This document shows positions 1-7,980 of a stretch of 42,814 bases of DNA, one piece after another; the stretch's first letter is position 1, and each line of letters starts with the position of its first letter. The notes beneath the pieces are model-generated. The model made no database searches. It was not told where the DNA came from and was given only the letters and a program-made list of their open reading frames with translations. The translations under genes were made by a program, and so were the position numbers. Location of the stretch: NCBI GenBank assembly GCA_964455375.1, contig CAYVXE010000028.1, forward strand, positions 1-42,814, in the 5' to 3' direction. The stretch comes from CAYVXE01 sp964455375 (lineage in GTDB: Bacteria > Zhuqueibacterota > Zhuqueibacteria > Oceanimicrobiales > Oceanimicrobiaceae).

Positions 1-1
1 A

Positions 2-139
2 AAGGACTACAAATACTGGTTAGACAAAGACCCCGACGATCGCATATTGGCAATCGAAATGCTGAGAAAAATAAATTATGGCTACGACCTGGCTACCGAA
101 AGACTTCAGAGAATTTTTGAATTTGCTGAACTCGCATGA
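2..139 (+). CDS. C-terminal end of a small uncharacterised protein, possible partner of the adjacent nucleotidyltransferase
   Basis: An open frame enters from the left edge and gives 45 residues before a TGA at 137-139. It begins KDYKYWLDKDPDDRI and ends RLQRIFEFAELA. From memory, short proteins with this layout (YW near the start, then D/E-R-A-hydrophobic-E-LR and a final RLQR) are often encoded just before minimal nucleotidyltransferases. Here the next gene begins inside this one in another frame, which fits that pairing. Its function is unknown; an antitoxin or chaperone-like partner role is only inference. The N-terminus lies outside the window. Confidence 0.5.
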   Translation, partial: KDYKYWLDKDPDDRILAIEMLRKINYGYDLATERLQRIFEFAELA

Positions 140-226
140 AGTTGAATATTTGCTCCATCTTAGGAAAAATAAAAAGCCACCGGCAGGCATAGAGACCTGG
201 ACTATCTGGAAAATTTGCCGGAATGA
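78..226 (+). pseudogene. Nucleotidyltransferase remnant with an internal deletion and a frameshift
   Basis: The ATG at 78 opens with LPKDFREFLNLLNSHEVEYLL, which is how AbiEii/MNT-like nucleotidyltransferases begin. The family then continues with a glycine-rich VGGYAV segment and a DxD metal site. Here both are missing and the frame runs straight into HLRKNKK. Moving one frame at about 171-172 restores ATGRHRDLDYLENLPE followed by TGA at 224-226, the typical C-terminus of the same family. The gene has thus lost roughly its central hundred or so residues, including the catalytic site, and carries a one-base frameshift. An intact reading frame from 78 reaches 317 but its tail resembles nothing. 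This is a degraded gene, not a functional small protein. Confidence 0.65.
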
Positions 227-401
227 ATTGCGTCAGCATCAATCACAGTACTCCGGTTCTAAGTCATTCCCATTCGGATTTATCATAGAAGCCTTCCATC
301 CATCTCAACATCAGTGATTGAATATAACCTGCATTATTCAAACGATCATGCTCTTCGGACATTTTAGCTCAGAAGTCCTGCAGATTCGATGAAATTACTA
401 C

Positions 402-430
402 TTGAAATTGAACGTTTTATTCAGTATTAT
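402..430 (+). promoter_or_regulatory. Sigma70-like promoter of the central-carbon cluster
   Basis: TTGAAA (402-407) and TATTAT (425-430) are separated by exactly 17 bases. Transcription would start near 437, about 40 bases before the ATG at 479. It lies inside the upstream in-frame extension that begins at 389, which argues against that earlier start. The match was made by eye in AT-rich DNA. Confidence 0.5.
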
Positions 431-478
431 AAGGTTCAATATTCAAAACGTATCGACACAAATATAGAAGGTGCTATT

Positions 479-1518
479 ATGGGAATGACCTTAACCGAAA
501 AAATACTGGCAAATCGTGCGGGCCTTCATGACGTGAAACCCGGCGATCTCATTATCGCAAAAATTGATATTGCCATGGCGACTGACATTTCTTCGCCATT
601 GACCATAAAAGTTTTTGAGGAAATGGGTGGGGAGAAAGTGTTTGACGCTGCAAAAGTGCCGCTTGTACATGATCATTTGGTTCCGGCCAAAGATATTAAA
701 TCAGCAGAATTTTCCAAAATGATGCGTAACTTTGCCCGCGAACAGAACATAAAATATTACTACGAGGTCGGCCGGTCCGGGATTTCGCACCAATTGCTTC
801 CGGAGCAGGGGTTAATTTGTCCCGGCGATGTCGTATTAGGCGCAGACTCTCACAGTACGACTTATGGCGGATTGGGTTGTTTCGCCACGGGCGTGGGTAG
901 TACGGATATGGCTGCTGCATGGGTTCTGGGGGAAACCTGGCTGCGCGTACCGGAATCCATTAAAATCCGTTTTACGGGCACAGCTCCGGAGTGGATTTCG
1001 GCCAAAGACATGATCCTGCTTGTTTGCCGCGACCTCGGCATCGAAGGCGGCACCTACAAAGCGCTTGAATTCGGCGGCGAGGCCATCGAAAACATGCCCA
1101 TGTACGACCGCTTTGTTTTTGCCAATATGACTATTGAATGTGGGGGAAAAAATGGCGTGGTCATTCCCGACGAAACGACCCGCGATTATTTGAAAGGTCG
1201 GGCGGTTAAACCGGAAGAAGAGTGGATGTTCTTTACACCTGACGACGATGCGGTTTATTGCCAGGAATTAAATTATGATGTTAGCGATATGCAGCCCATG
1301 GTTGCTTTACCGCATTTACCGGGTAATGTTGTTCAGGTAAATGAAACAGAACCGGTGCCGGTAGATCAGGTTTACATCGGTTCCTGCACAAACGGTAAAA
1401 TTGAGGATTTACGCATTGCTGCTAAGATACTGAAAGGGAAAAAGGTCAATAACGCCACACGATTGGTGGTTGTACCGGCGACTGAAACCATCTATCATCA
1501 AATGTTGACCGAAGGCTT
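479..1518 (+). CDS. Aconitase/3-isopropylmalate dehydratase-type large subunit (partial, runs into gap)
   Basis: The visible 346 residues are those of the LeuC/homoaconitase branch of the aconitase superfamily, which isomerises a hydroxy-tricarboxylate or alkylmalate by dehydration and rehydration on a [4Fe-4S] cluster. Landmarks are MGMTLTEKILA at the start, VHDHLVPAKD, GADSHSTTYGGLG and GSCTNGKIEDLR, which contains the first cluster cysteine. The CxxC with the other two cluster ligands should lie in the N-gap. A longer frame begins at 389, but 479 has an AGAAGGTG ribosome site just upstream, matches the family N-terminus and leaves the promoter outside the gene. The small (LeuD-like) subunit may also be hidden in the gap. 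The neighbouring citryl-CoA-lyase-like, IDH-like and PrpD genes suggest citrate, methylcitrate or homocitrate rather than isopropylmalate as substrate; that is inference. Confidence 0.8.
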
Positions 1519-1618
1519 NNNNNNNNNNNNNNNNNNNNNNNNNNNNNNNNNNNNNNNNNNNNNNNNNNNNNNNNNNNNNNNNNNNNNNNNNNNNNNNNNN
1601 NNNNNNNNNNNNNNNNNN
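1519..1618. other. Assembly gap (100 N)
   Basis: The run is exactly 100 N, the usual placeholder for a gap of unknown size. It cuts the aconitase/LeuC-type gene about 70 residues before its expected end and could hide a small-subunit gene as well. The 39 bases between the gap and the next start do not reveal which coding sequence ends there. Confidence 0.95.
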
Positions 1619-1657
1619 TGAAATCAAAAACTGAAATAGAAAGGCAGAAGCAACTAA

Positions 1658-2635
1658 GTGAATCATACACATGATGTGTACGATATTATTATCATCGGTG
1701 CCGGGCCAAGCGGGCTTGCCTGTGCTATTGCAGCAAAAAAGCACCATCTGAATTATCTGGTCGTTGATAAAGGATGTCTGGTTAATTCTATTTTCCATTT
1801 TCCTACGAATTTGATCTTTTTCTCCACTCCTGAATTACTTGAAATCGGGAATATTCCGCTAATCATCCAAACAGAAAAACCGACCCGGGCGGACATGTTG
1901 AAATATTATCGCCGCGTTGCCCAACATTACGAGCTTCATATTCGTTTGTTTGAAGCTGTTCATACTCTCGAAAAGTCAGAACATTTGTTTTCAGTTAACA
2001 CGGCTAAAGGACACTATTCCGCTAAAAACGTGGTGCTGGCTACAGGTCAATACGACACACCTAATCTAATGAATATTCCCGGTGAAAAACTGTCTAAGGT
2101 TCACCATTATTATGATGAAGCGCATCCGTACTATCAGAAGAAGGTTGCCGTCATCGGTGGTAAAAACTCTGCGGTGGAAACGGCTTTGGAGCTTTTTCAT
2201 AACGGAGCTGACGTGACCCTGATTCATCGACATGAAACGTTTGGAAAATCGGTCAAGTACTGGATTCTACCCGATATCAAAAATCGAATTAAAGAGGGCA
2301 AGATTAAGGCTTATTTTAACACGACTGTGAAGGAGATCAAGGAGAAATCGCTTGTCCTGAACGTTGCGGACGGAAAGGAAATTGAACTGGAAAATGACGT
2401 TGTTTTTGCAATGACCGGCTATCTCCCTGACAGACCTTTTCTAAAAGAAATCGGCATTGGATTTGATGAAACAATGACGCCTGTGCATCATCCAAAAACA
2501 CTTGAATCTAATGTTTCCGGTGTTTATATTGCTGGGGTTTTAACGGCAGGCAGGGACGGCAGCAAGGTGTTTATTGAAAATTCCCGGGATCATGGGACAA
2601 AAATCATAGGAAATATACTCCATGGCCAAAAATAA
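1658..2635 (+). CDS. ypdA: YpdA-family FAD/NAD(P) disulfide reductase
   Basis: A 325-residue two-dinucleotide-fold flavoprotein. The first FAD motif is IIIIGAGPSGLACAIAA near the N-terminus, the second NAD(P) motif is VAVIGGKNSAVETALEL in the middle, and ATGQYD and GVYIAGVLTAGRDGSK close the FAD site. The HFPTNLIFFSTPELLEIGNIP segment is typical of YpdA proteins, the proposed bacillithiol-disulfide reductases. As in that family, the CxxC of thioredoxin reductases is absent. The start is GTG at 1658, with a weak AAGG-type site upstream. It overlaps the following lipoamide dehydrogenase by 14 bases, so the two are translationally coupled. The substrate assignment comes from the family; the sequence shows only an NAD(P)H-dependent flavoprotein reductase. 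Confidence 0.75.
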   Translation: MNHTHDVYDIIIIGAGPSGLACAIAAKKHHLNYLVVDKGCLVNSIFHFPTNLIFFSTPELLEIGNIPLIIQTEKPTRADMLKYYRRVAQHYELHIRLFEAVHTLEKSEHLFSVNTAKGHYSAKNVVLATGQYDTPNLMNIPGEKLSKVHHYYDEAHPYYQKKVAVIGGKNSAVETALELFHNGADVTLIHRHETFGKSVKYWILPDIKNRIKEGKIKAYFNTTVKEIKEKSLVLNVADGKEIELENDVVFAMTGYLPDRPFLKEIGIGFDETMTPVHHPKTLESNVSGVYIAGVLTAGRDGSKVFIENSRDHGTKIIGNILHGQK

Positions 2636-4025
2636 TCAATCGTACGATTTAGCTGTTATCGGTGGTGGACCCGGTGGGTACGTGGCTGCCATTCGTGCGG
2701 CGCAATTAGGCATGAAATCGATCGTCATTGAAAAAGACAAACTCGGTGGATTATGTTTGAATTGGGGTTGTATCCCCAGTAAAGCTCTTTTGCGCAGCGC
2801 CGAAGTTTACAATCTCCTCAAACAGAGTGAGGAATACGGACTTTCTGTTGAGAAACCCGCATTTGATTCAAAAAAAATAGTGAAACGCAGCCGAATGGCC
2901 GCGGAAAAGCTCAGCAAGGGGGTTGAGTTTTTGATGAAAAAAAATCAAATAACGACTGTCTTGGGTACTGCGGTTCTTACAGGGAACAATTCCATTGCCG
3001 TTACCGGAAAAGATAAGGCCAAACAAGCGGTGACCGCAAAAAATATCATCATTGCCACAGGCGGCTATACACGGTCTCTACCGGGAATTGACATTGACGG
3101 TAAAAGCGTCATTTCCAGCAAAGAAGCGCTGGTTCTGGACAAATTTCCCAAGTCGATCATTATCATTGGCGGAGGACCAATCGGCGTTGAGTTTGCGTAT
3201 TATTTCAATACATTTGGTGTTCAGTGCACGATTGTTGAAATGATGCAACATATTCTTCCATTTGAAGACAAAGAAATTGCCACCATGCTGCAACGAAATT
3301 TCAAAAAAAATAAAATATCGATTCTCGTTGAAACCAAAGTGGAGAATGTGAAATCTTCAGCGAAGGGAATTACGGTTACCATCTCCAATAAGAAAGGGAA
3401 ACAGGAGTTACAGGGCGATATCGCTTTAATGGCTGTTGGTTTTGGTGGACAAGTGGATGGAATCGGTTTGGAATCAGCAGGCGTGGCGACTGATGGAGGA
3501 TTTATTCACGTCGATGAAAATTACCAAACAAATGTGTCTGGTATTTTTGCCATTGGGGATGTCATCGGGCCGCCACTGCTTGCCCATGTCGCATCCGCTG
3601 AAGCCATTTACACAGTTGAAAAACTCGCCGGCTTAAATCCAACGAAAGTCGATTACGGCAATATCCCCGGTTGTACCTATTGTCAGCCGCAGGTGGCAAG
3701 CGTGGGGTTGTCCGAAGAGAAGGCAAGGGAAGCCGGTTATTCTTTGAAAATCGGTAAATTCCCTTTCAGGGCAAACGGGAAATCTATTGCCATCGGAGAA
3801 ACCGAGGGCATGGTTAAATTAATTTTCGATGAAAAATACGGGGAGCTGCTGGGCGCACACATAATTGGTACGGAAGCCACGGACATGATCGCCGAGTTGG
3901 GCATTGCCAAAACACTCGAGACAAGCATGCTGGAACTGCACAAGACAATTCACGCGCATCCGACGCTTTCCGAAGCGATCATGGAGGCTGCTGCCGACGC
4001 TGAAAATGGTGCGATTCACATATAA
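2622..4025 (+). CDS. lpdA: Dihydrolipoamide dehydrogenase (E3)
   Basis: A 467-residue class I flavin disulfide reductase that reoxidises dihydrolipoyl groups of 2-oxoacid dehydrogenase complexes (or glycine cleavage H protein) with NAD+. The FAD motif AVIGGGPGGYVAAIRAAQLG is at the N-terminus, the redox-active CLNWGCIPSK follows at about residue 45, the NAD motif IIIIGGGPIGVEFA is central, and the dimer-interface HAHPTLSEA with the catalytic His-Glu pair is near the end. Length and motifs are standard. It overlaps ypdA by 14 bases and is followed after 2 bases by lipB, so the three form one transcription unit. The matching E2 lies about 20 kb downstream at 24546. Confidence 0.93.
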   Translation: MAKNNQSYDLAVIGGGPGGYVAAIRAAQLGMKSIVIEKDKLGGLCLNWGCIPSKALLRSAEVYNLLKQSEEYGLSVEKPAFDSKKIVKRSRMAAEKLSKGVEFLMKKNQITTVLGTAVLTGNNSIAVTGKDKAKQAVTAKNIIIATGGYTRSLPGIDIDGKSVISSKEALVLDKFPKSIIIIGGGPIGVEFAYYFNTFGVQCTIVEMMQHILPFEDKEIATMLQRNFKKNKISILVETKVENVKSSAKGITVTISNKKGKQELQGDIALMAVGFGGQVDGIGLESAGVATDGGFIHVDENYQTNVSGIFAIGDVIGPPLLAHVASAEAIYTVEKLAGLNPTKVDYGNIPGCTYCQPQVASVGLSEEKAREAGYSLKIGKFPFRANGKSIAIGETEGMVKLIFDEKYGELLGAHIIGTEATDMIAELGIAKTLETSMLELHKTIHAHPTLSEAIMEAAADAENGAIHI

Positions 4026-4027
4026 CG

Positions 4028-4696
4028 ATGCAAACGGTTCAACTCATAAAAACAGGTCTGCTGGAATATGAAAAGGCCTGGGAATTACAAAAGGACTTAC
4101 ACAAAAGATGTCGGCAAAATGAATCTGCCGATACGCTGATTTTAACTGAGCATCCGCATACCTACACGATTGGCAGAACCGGCAGTGAACGGCATTTAAT
4201 TGCCAAGGAATCTGCTCTGAACGAACGTGGCATAACCGTTTATCGCACCGATCGAGGCGGTGACATCACCTATCACGGGCCGGGACAGATTGTGGGTTAT
4301 CCCATTTTCAATTTGCACCACTTTTATTTGGATGTGGGACGGTTTTTACGGGACTTGGAAGAAACGCTCATTTTAATGTTAGCTGATTTTGACCTGACCG
4401 CTGGTCGAATTCCCGGCTTAACCGGCGTCTGGGTTGAAGGAGCGAAAATCGCGGCGATTGGTATAAAAGTGAGCCGCTGGATCACCATGCACGGGTTTGC
4501 TTTAAATGTGAATACAGATTTGAGTTACTTTGGCAACATTGTCCCGTGCGGCATTGCGGACAAACCGGTTACATCTCTGGAAAAACTTTTGCATCAGAAA
4601 GTTGCTATGAATGACATTCAGGAACGAATTATTGCAAAAATGGAAGGCGTCTTTAGAATTGATTTTATACAAAAATCGGTTATGGAATCTGTTTAA
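4028..4696 (+). CDS. lipB: Octanoyltransferase LipB
   Basis: A 222-residue LipB that moves octanoyl from acyl carrier protein to the lipoyl domains of E2 or GcvH, the first step of de novo lipoylation. Visible signatures are HPHTYTIGRTG, YRTDRGGDITYHGPGQIVGYP, GVWVEGAKIAAIGIKVSRW with the catalytic Lys, HGFALNVNTDL, and VPCGI with the acyl-accepting Cys. It starts 2 bases after lpdA stops. Its partner lipoyl synthase is at 25863. The genes for making and reoxidising lipoate are thus split between the two carbon-metabolism blocks of this window. Confidence 0.93.
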   Translation: MQTVQLIKTGLLEYEKAWELQKDLHKRCRQNESADTLILTEHPHTYTIGRTGSERHLIAKESALNERGITVYRTDRGGDITYHGPGQIVGYPIFNLHHFYLDVGRFLRDLEETLILMLADFDLTAGRIPGLTGVWVEGAKIAAIGIKVSRWITMHGFALNVNTDLSYFGNIVPCGIADKPVTSLEKLLHQKVAMNDIQERIIAKMEGVFRIDFIQKSVMESV

Positions 4697-4735
4697 TGTG
4701 AATGAAACGATTTAAGTTGAGAAGGAGAGTAGATA

Positions 4736-6280
4736 TTGGCACGGCTCCATGAGTACAAAGGGAAAGAAATCCTCAAGAGTTTTAAAATCCCGGTTCCAGA
4801 GGGAATTGCAGCTTCGACACCGGAAGATGTTTACAGGGCTGCACAAAAAATTAATAAACCGGTCGTGATCAAGGCGCAGGTTTGGGTCACCGGCAGGGCA
4901 GGATTGGGTGTCATTCAATTTGCACAATCACCGGAAGAAGCCAAAACAAAATCGGAAGATATCCTTGGCAAACGCGTAAAAGACTTTGTTGTGAATGAAG
5001 TTCTCGTTGAGGAACAGATCCACATTAAGCGGGAGTTTTATGCCGGTATCATTATCGATGATTCGGCGAAATGTCCGGTCATCATTTTCAGTTCAAAGGG
5101 CGGCACCGGAATCGAGGAAATTGCTGCAAAATATCCCGATAAAGTGGCCAGAACGAACATTGATATTATCGAGGGGCTCAAAGATTATCAGGCGCGCAAT
5201 TTGATTCGTCAGACCGGAATTTCCGGTAAATTGCAGATGCAGTTGGCGAATACCATCGTTAAGTTGTGGCAGGCGGCAAGAAAGTACGAGGCGCGTTCTG
5301 CGGAAATAAATCCGCTCGTCCTCACGGAAGAAAATATTGTTTTAGCGGCAGATTGCCGTATGACGGTAGATGATTATGCCGTCTTTCGGCACCCTGAGTT
5401 AGGCATTGAAATTGCCCGCGAATTAAATCGTCCGCCGTCACAACTGGACAAAATCGCCTACAATGTGGAGAAAAATGATTATCGCGGCACGTTTTACTTT
5501 ATTCAAATGGAAGACAATTTCCAAAAGGGCGAGGGATACATCGGTTTCCACGGTGCAGGCGGCGGCGGTTCCATGATGTCGATGGATGCCGTAAACAGTC
5601 AGGGATTTAAAATTGCGAACTTTACCGATACCAGTGGCAATCCACCGGCTTCGAAAGTTTACCGTGCGGCCAGGATCATTCTGTCACAAAAAAATATCGA
5701 TGCGTATTTCGGTTCCGGTTCAGGGGTTGCCAGCCAGGAGCAATTTCATTCCGCCCGCGGTTTGGTGAAAGCGTTCCTTGAAGAGAATTTATCTATCCCT
5801 GCGGTGATTAGATTAGGCGGGAATTCTGAAGACAAGGCCGTAGAGATTTTAGAGAATTACACCAAAGATTTACCTTCTCCGGTGGAAGGGTATAAAAAGG
5901 ATGATTCGGCGGTTTTCTGTGCCAAACGGTTGCGAAAGCTGGTTGATGATTTTACGGAACCGTCAACGCAACCAACTCCTTTTACAAAACCTGAATTTAA
6001 ACTGCCGTACACATTTACAACAATAACCGGTTCGATTACGTACGATCATGCAGTGTGCAAATCATGTGAAAGCAAGATCTGTGTTGAAAGTTGTGTGCCG
6101 GATATTCTTAAGATTGAAAAGGGTGTTCCGGTGTTGGCTATCAGTGAGGAGGATGCGAAAAAGGGAAAATGTATCGAATGCCTTGCTTGTGAGATTGAAT
6201 GTATTTTTCACGGTGAGAAAGGCGCTTATATCGATTTACCCATCGATGGCCTGGAAGAATACCGGAAAGAGGTGGCATAA
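4736..6280 (+). CDS. ATP-grasp CoA-ligase beta subunit (SucC/CcsA-like) with a C-terminal FixX-like ferredoxin domain
   Basis: A 514-residue protein, about 125 longer than ordinary SucC. Residues 1-225 are an ATP-grasp domain: LHEYKGKEIL, KAQVWVTGRAGLGV as nucleotide loop, EINPLVLTEEN with a later Asp for metal. Residues 230-400 are the CoA-ligase domain with FHGAGGGGSMMSMDAV and NFTDTSGNPPASKVYRAARI. About residues 441-491 add eight cysteines as C-x2-C-x4-C-x3-C and C-x2-C-x2-C-x3-C, in the layout of FixX-type ferredoxins, enough for one or two [4Fe-4S] clusters. The nucleotide loop is shorter than SucC's GGRGKAGG and closer to ATP-citrate lyase. It starts with TTG after a strong AAGGAGAG. 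Its last base is the first base of the alpha-subunit ATG. Together they should form an acyl-CoA from an acid, ATP and CoA, probably citrate or a relative given the lyase next door. Succinate remains possible. Confidence 0.75.
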   Translation: MARLHEYKGKEILKSFKIPVPEGIAASTPEDVYRAAQKINKPVVIKAQVWVTGRAGLGVIQFAQSPEEAKTKSEDILGKRVKDFVVNEVLVEEQIHIKREFYAGIIIDDSAKCPVIIFSSKGGTGIEEIAAKYPDKVARTNIDIIEGLKDYQARNLIRQTGISGKLQMQLANTIVKLWQAARKYEARSAEINPLVLTEENIVLAADCRMTVDDYAVFRHPELGIEIARELNRPPSQLDKIAYNVEKNDYRGTFYFIQMEDNFQKGEGYIGFHGAGGGGSMMSMDAVNSQGFKIANFTDTSGNPPASKVYRAARIILSQKNIDAYFGSGSGVASQEQFHSARGLVKAFLEENLSIPAVIRLGGNSEDKAVEILENYTKDLPSPVEGYKKDDSAVFCAKRLRKLVDDFTEPSTQPTPFTKPEFKLPYTFTTITGSITYDHAVCKSCESKICVESCVPDILKIEKGVPVLAISEEDAKKGKCIECLACEIECIFHGEKGAYIDLPIDGLEEYRKEVA

Positions 6281-7182
6281 TGGCGATTTTAATCGATGAA
6301 AATACAAAAGTTCTCGTTCAGGGCATTACCGGCAGAGAGGGCATGACCCGTGCAAAACTCATGATGGATTATGGTACAAAAGTCGTTGCCGGCGTGACTC
6401 CAGGCAAAGGAAATCAGACAGTTCTGGACGTTCCTGTTTTTGACACAGTGCAGGAAGCCACTGAAAATGTTGACGGCATCAACACATCTGTCATATTTGT
6501 CCCTGCTCCTCTGGTGAAGAATGCTGCGCTTGAAGCCATCGATGCCGGCATCAAGCTGCTTGTCATTGTGCCGGATAGAGTGCCGATTTACGATGTTCTG
6601 GAAATTGCACATGGTGCGAAAAAAGCCGGTGCGAATTTTGTGGGTCCCAATACACTCGGTTTAGTCAGCGTGGACATCGGTGTTCTCGGTATGATGGGCG
6701 GCAGGGCTAAAACCGCAAAAGAATGGTTCAAGAAAGGTCCTGTGGGCGTCACGTCTCGCAGTGGCGGTATTACGTCATCCATTGCTTATTATTTAAGCAG
6801 GAGTGGCATCGGTTTGAGTTCAATCGTACATGTGGGAGGCGATGCCATTGTGGGTATGCCGCACCCGGACGTGGTTAGACAATTTGAACAGGACGATGAC
6901 ACCAAAGCTGTGGTTATGTTCGGGGAAATCGGGACAACGCAGGAAGAGCAGGTTGCTGATTTGATAGAAACCGGTGAATTTACAAAACCGCTCATTGCTT
7001 TTATCGGCGGTGCCGCCGCAAAATCGGGGACTCGTTTTTCACACGCCGGCGCTATTGTCGAAGGAAACCGCGGAACGCATGCAAGTAAAGTAAAACGTCT
7101 GCGCGAAGTAGGAGCACATATCGTACAGAATTTCGATGATATCCCTAAAGTTACCGCTGATGTTTTAGCAAAGTTAAATTAG
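6280..7182 (+). CDS. CoA-ligase alpha subunit (SucD/CcsB-like)
   Basis: A 300-residue alpha subunit with a CoA-binding Rossmann domain (VLVQGITGREGM, VVAGVTPGKGN) and a catalytic domain with the phosphorylated His in SHAGAIVEG, near residue 255. Overall size is that of SucD. Two features differ from succinyl-CoA synthetase: the substrate/CoA loops read PDRVP where SucD has TEGIP, and GPNTLG where SucD has GPNCPG. SRSGGITSS recalls the SRSGGM of ATP-citrate lyase and citryl-CoA synthetase. It shares one base with the beta gene and is followed after 18 bases by the citryl-CoA-lyase-like gene. I infer a carboxylate other than succinate, citrate or methylcitrate being the best guess. Automatic annotation would probably call it succinate-CoA ligase. 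Confidence 0.8.
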   Translation: MAILIDENTKVLVQGITGREGMTRAKLMMDYGTKVVAGVTPGKGNQTVLDVPVFDTVQEATENVDGINTSVIFVPAPLVKNAALEAIDAGIKLLVIVPDRVPIYDVLEIAHGAKKAGANFVGPNTLGLVSVDIGVLGMMGGRAKTAKEWFKKGPVGVTSRSGGITSSIAYYLSRSGIGLSSIVHVGGDAIVGMPHPDVVRQFEQDDDTKAVVMFGEIGTTQEEQVADLIETGEFTKPLIAFIGGAAAKSGTRFSHAGAIVEGNRGTHASKVKRLREVGAHIVQNFDDIPKVTADVLAKLN

Positions 7183-7200
7183 TTTAAATAGAGGTAAAAA

Positions 7201-7980
7201 ATGAGTAATTTACATTGGAAAACCGGTATCACCAACGTTAAGCCCAATGAACTTCGGTTACGAGGTTATAAAATCGACGAATTAATGGGTAATGTTACAT
7301 TTGGGCAGGCTGTTTATTTGACTCTAAAAGGTGAACTGCCGTCAAAGAATGAGGGAAAATTAATCGATGCGATTTTAGTCTCATCAATTGACCATGGGGC
7401 AACGCCACCTTCCACGCTTGCTGCCATGACTGTTGCTTCCACAGGCGCGCCGATTAATGCTGCCATCGCCAGCGGAATACTCGCCATTTCTAAATTTCAT
7501 GGAGGAGCCATTCAAAATTGCATGGGCGTCTTACTGCAAGTTGAAGATAAAATAAAAGCCCGGGAAATTTCTGTCGCTGTTGCCACCAAAGAGCTGGTGG
7601 ATGAATATAAGCAAATACGGCGCAGGATTTCCGGCTTCGGTCATAGAGTCCACACCGAAGATCCGAGAACAAAAAAGTTGTTCCAATTAGCGCAGGAACT
7701 TGGAATCGGGGACACGTTCACAAAAATAGCACGTGGGATCGAATCGGAGCTTGAAGCGCAATCCGGGAAAAAATTGCCCATTAATGTTGACGGTGCCATT
7801 GCTGCAATGTTGTGTGAATTGGATTTCCCACCGAAATTAGCCAATGTATTTTTTATGATTGCAAGGCTACCCGGACTTGCAGCGCATGCTTATGAGGAAC
7901 AAACGCGCTTTAAGCCCATGCGGGCAATTCACCCGAAAGACCACGAGTACGATGGTCCTGACGACAGGAGTATTCAATGA
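7201..7980 (+). CDS. Citryl-CoA lyase-like protein (short citrate synthase fold)
   Basis: At 259 residues it is far shorter than citrate synthase (about 430) and matches the stand-alone citryl-CoA lyase family, which is homologous to the C-terminal module of ATP-citrate lyase. The three catalytic positions of the fold are present: His near residue 65 in SSIDHG, His near 148 in GFGHRVH and Asp near 197 in NVDGAIAA. The acyl-CoA region GLAAHAYEEQ also fits. The reaction would be citryl-CoA to acetyl-CoA plus oxaloacetate, or the reverse condensation. Because a CoA ligase lies directly upstream, the pair can do in two proteins what ATP-citrate lyase does in one, as in the two-enzyme system known from Hydrogenobacter. 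A 2-methylcitryl- or citramalyl-type substrate is not excluded. It overlaps the next gene by an ATGA. Confidence 0.78.
   Translation: MSNLHWKTGITNVKPNELRLRGYKIDELMGNVTFGQAVYLTLKGELPSKNEGKLIDAILVSSIDHGATPPSTLAAMTVASTGAPINAAIASGILAISKFHGGAIQNCMGVLLQVEDKIKAREISVAVATKELVDEYKQIRRRISGFGHRVHTEDPRTKKLFQLAQELGIGDTFTKIARGIESELEAQSGKKLPINVDGAIAAMLCELDFPPKLANVFFMIARLPGLAAHAYEEQTRFKPMRAIHPKDHEYDGPDDRSIQ

Noticed and set aside
227..317. Tail of the small open frame from 78 (ends at 317) as a true 79-residue protein
   Set aside because: After residue 26 the frame does not match its family, while the shifted frame does, so the tail is out-of-frame sequence.
389..478. In-frame N-terminal extension of the LeuC-type gene beginning at ATG 389
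   Set aside because: The extra 30 residues match nothing in the family, they contain the -35 and -10 boxes at 402-430, and the family N-terminus plus a ribosome site lie at 479.
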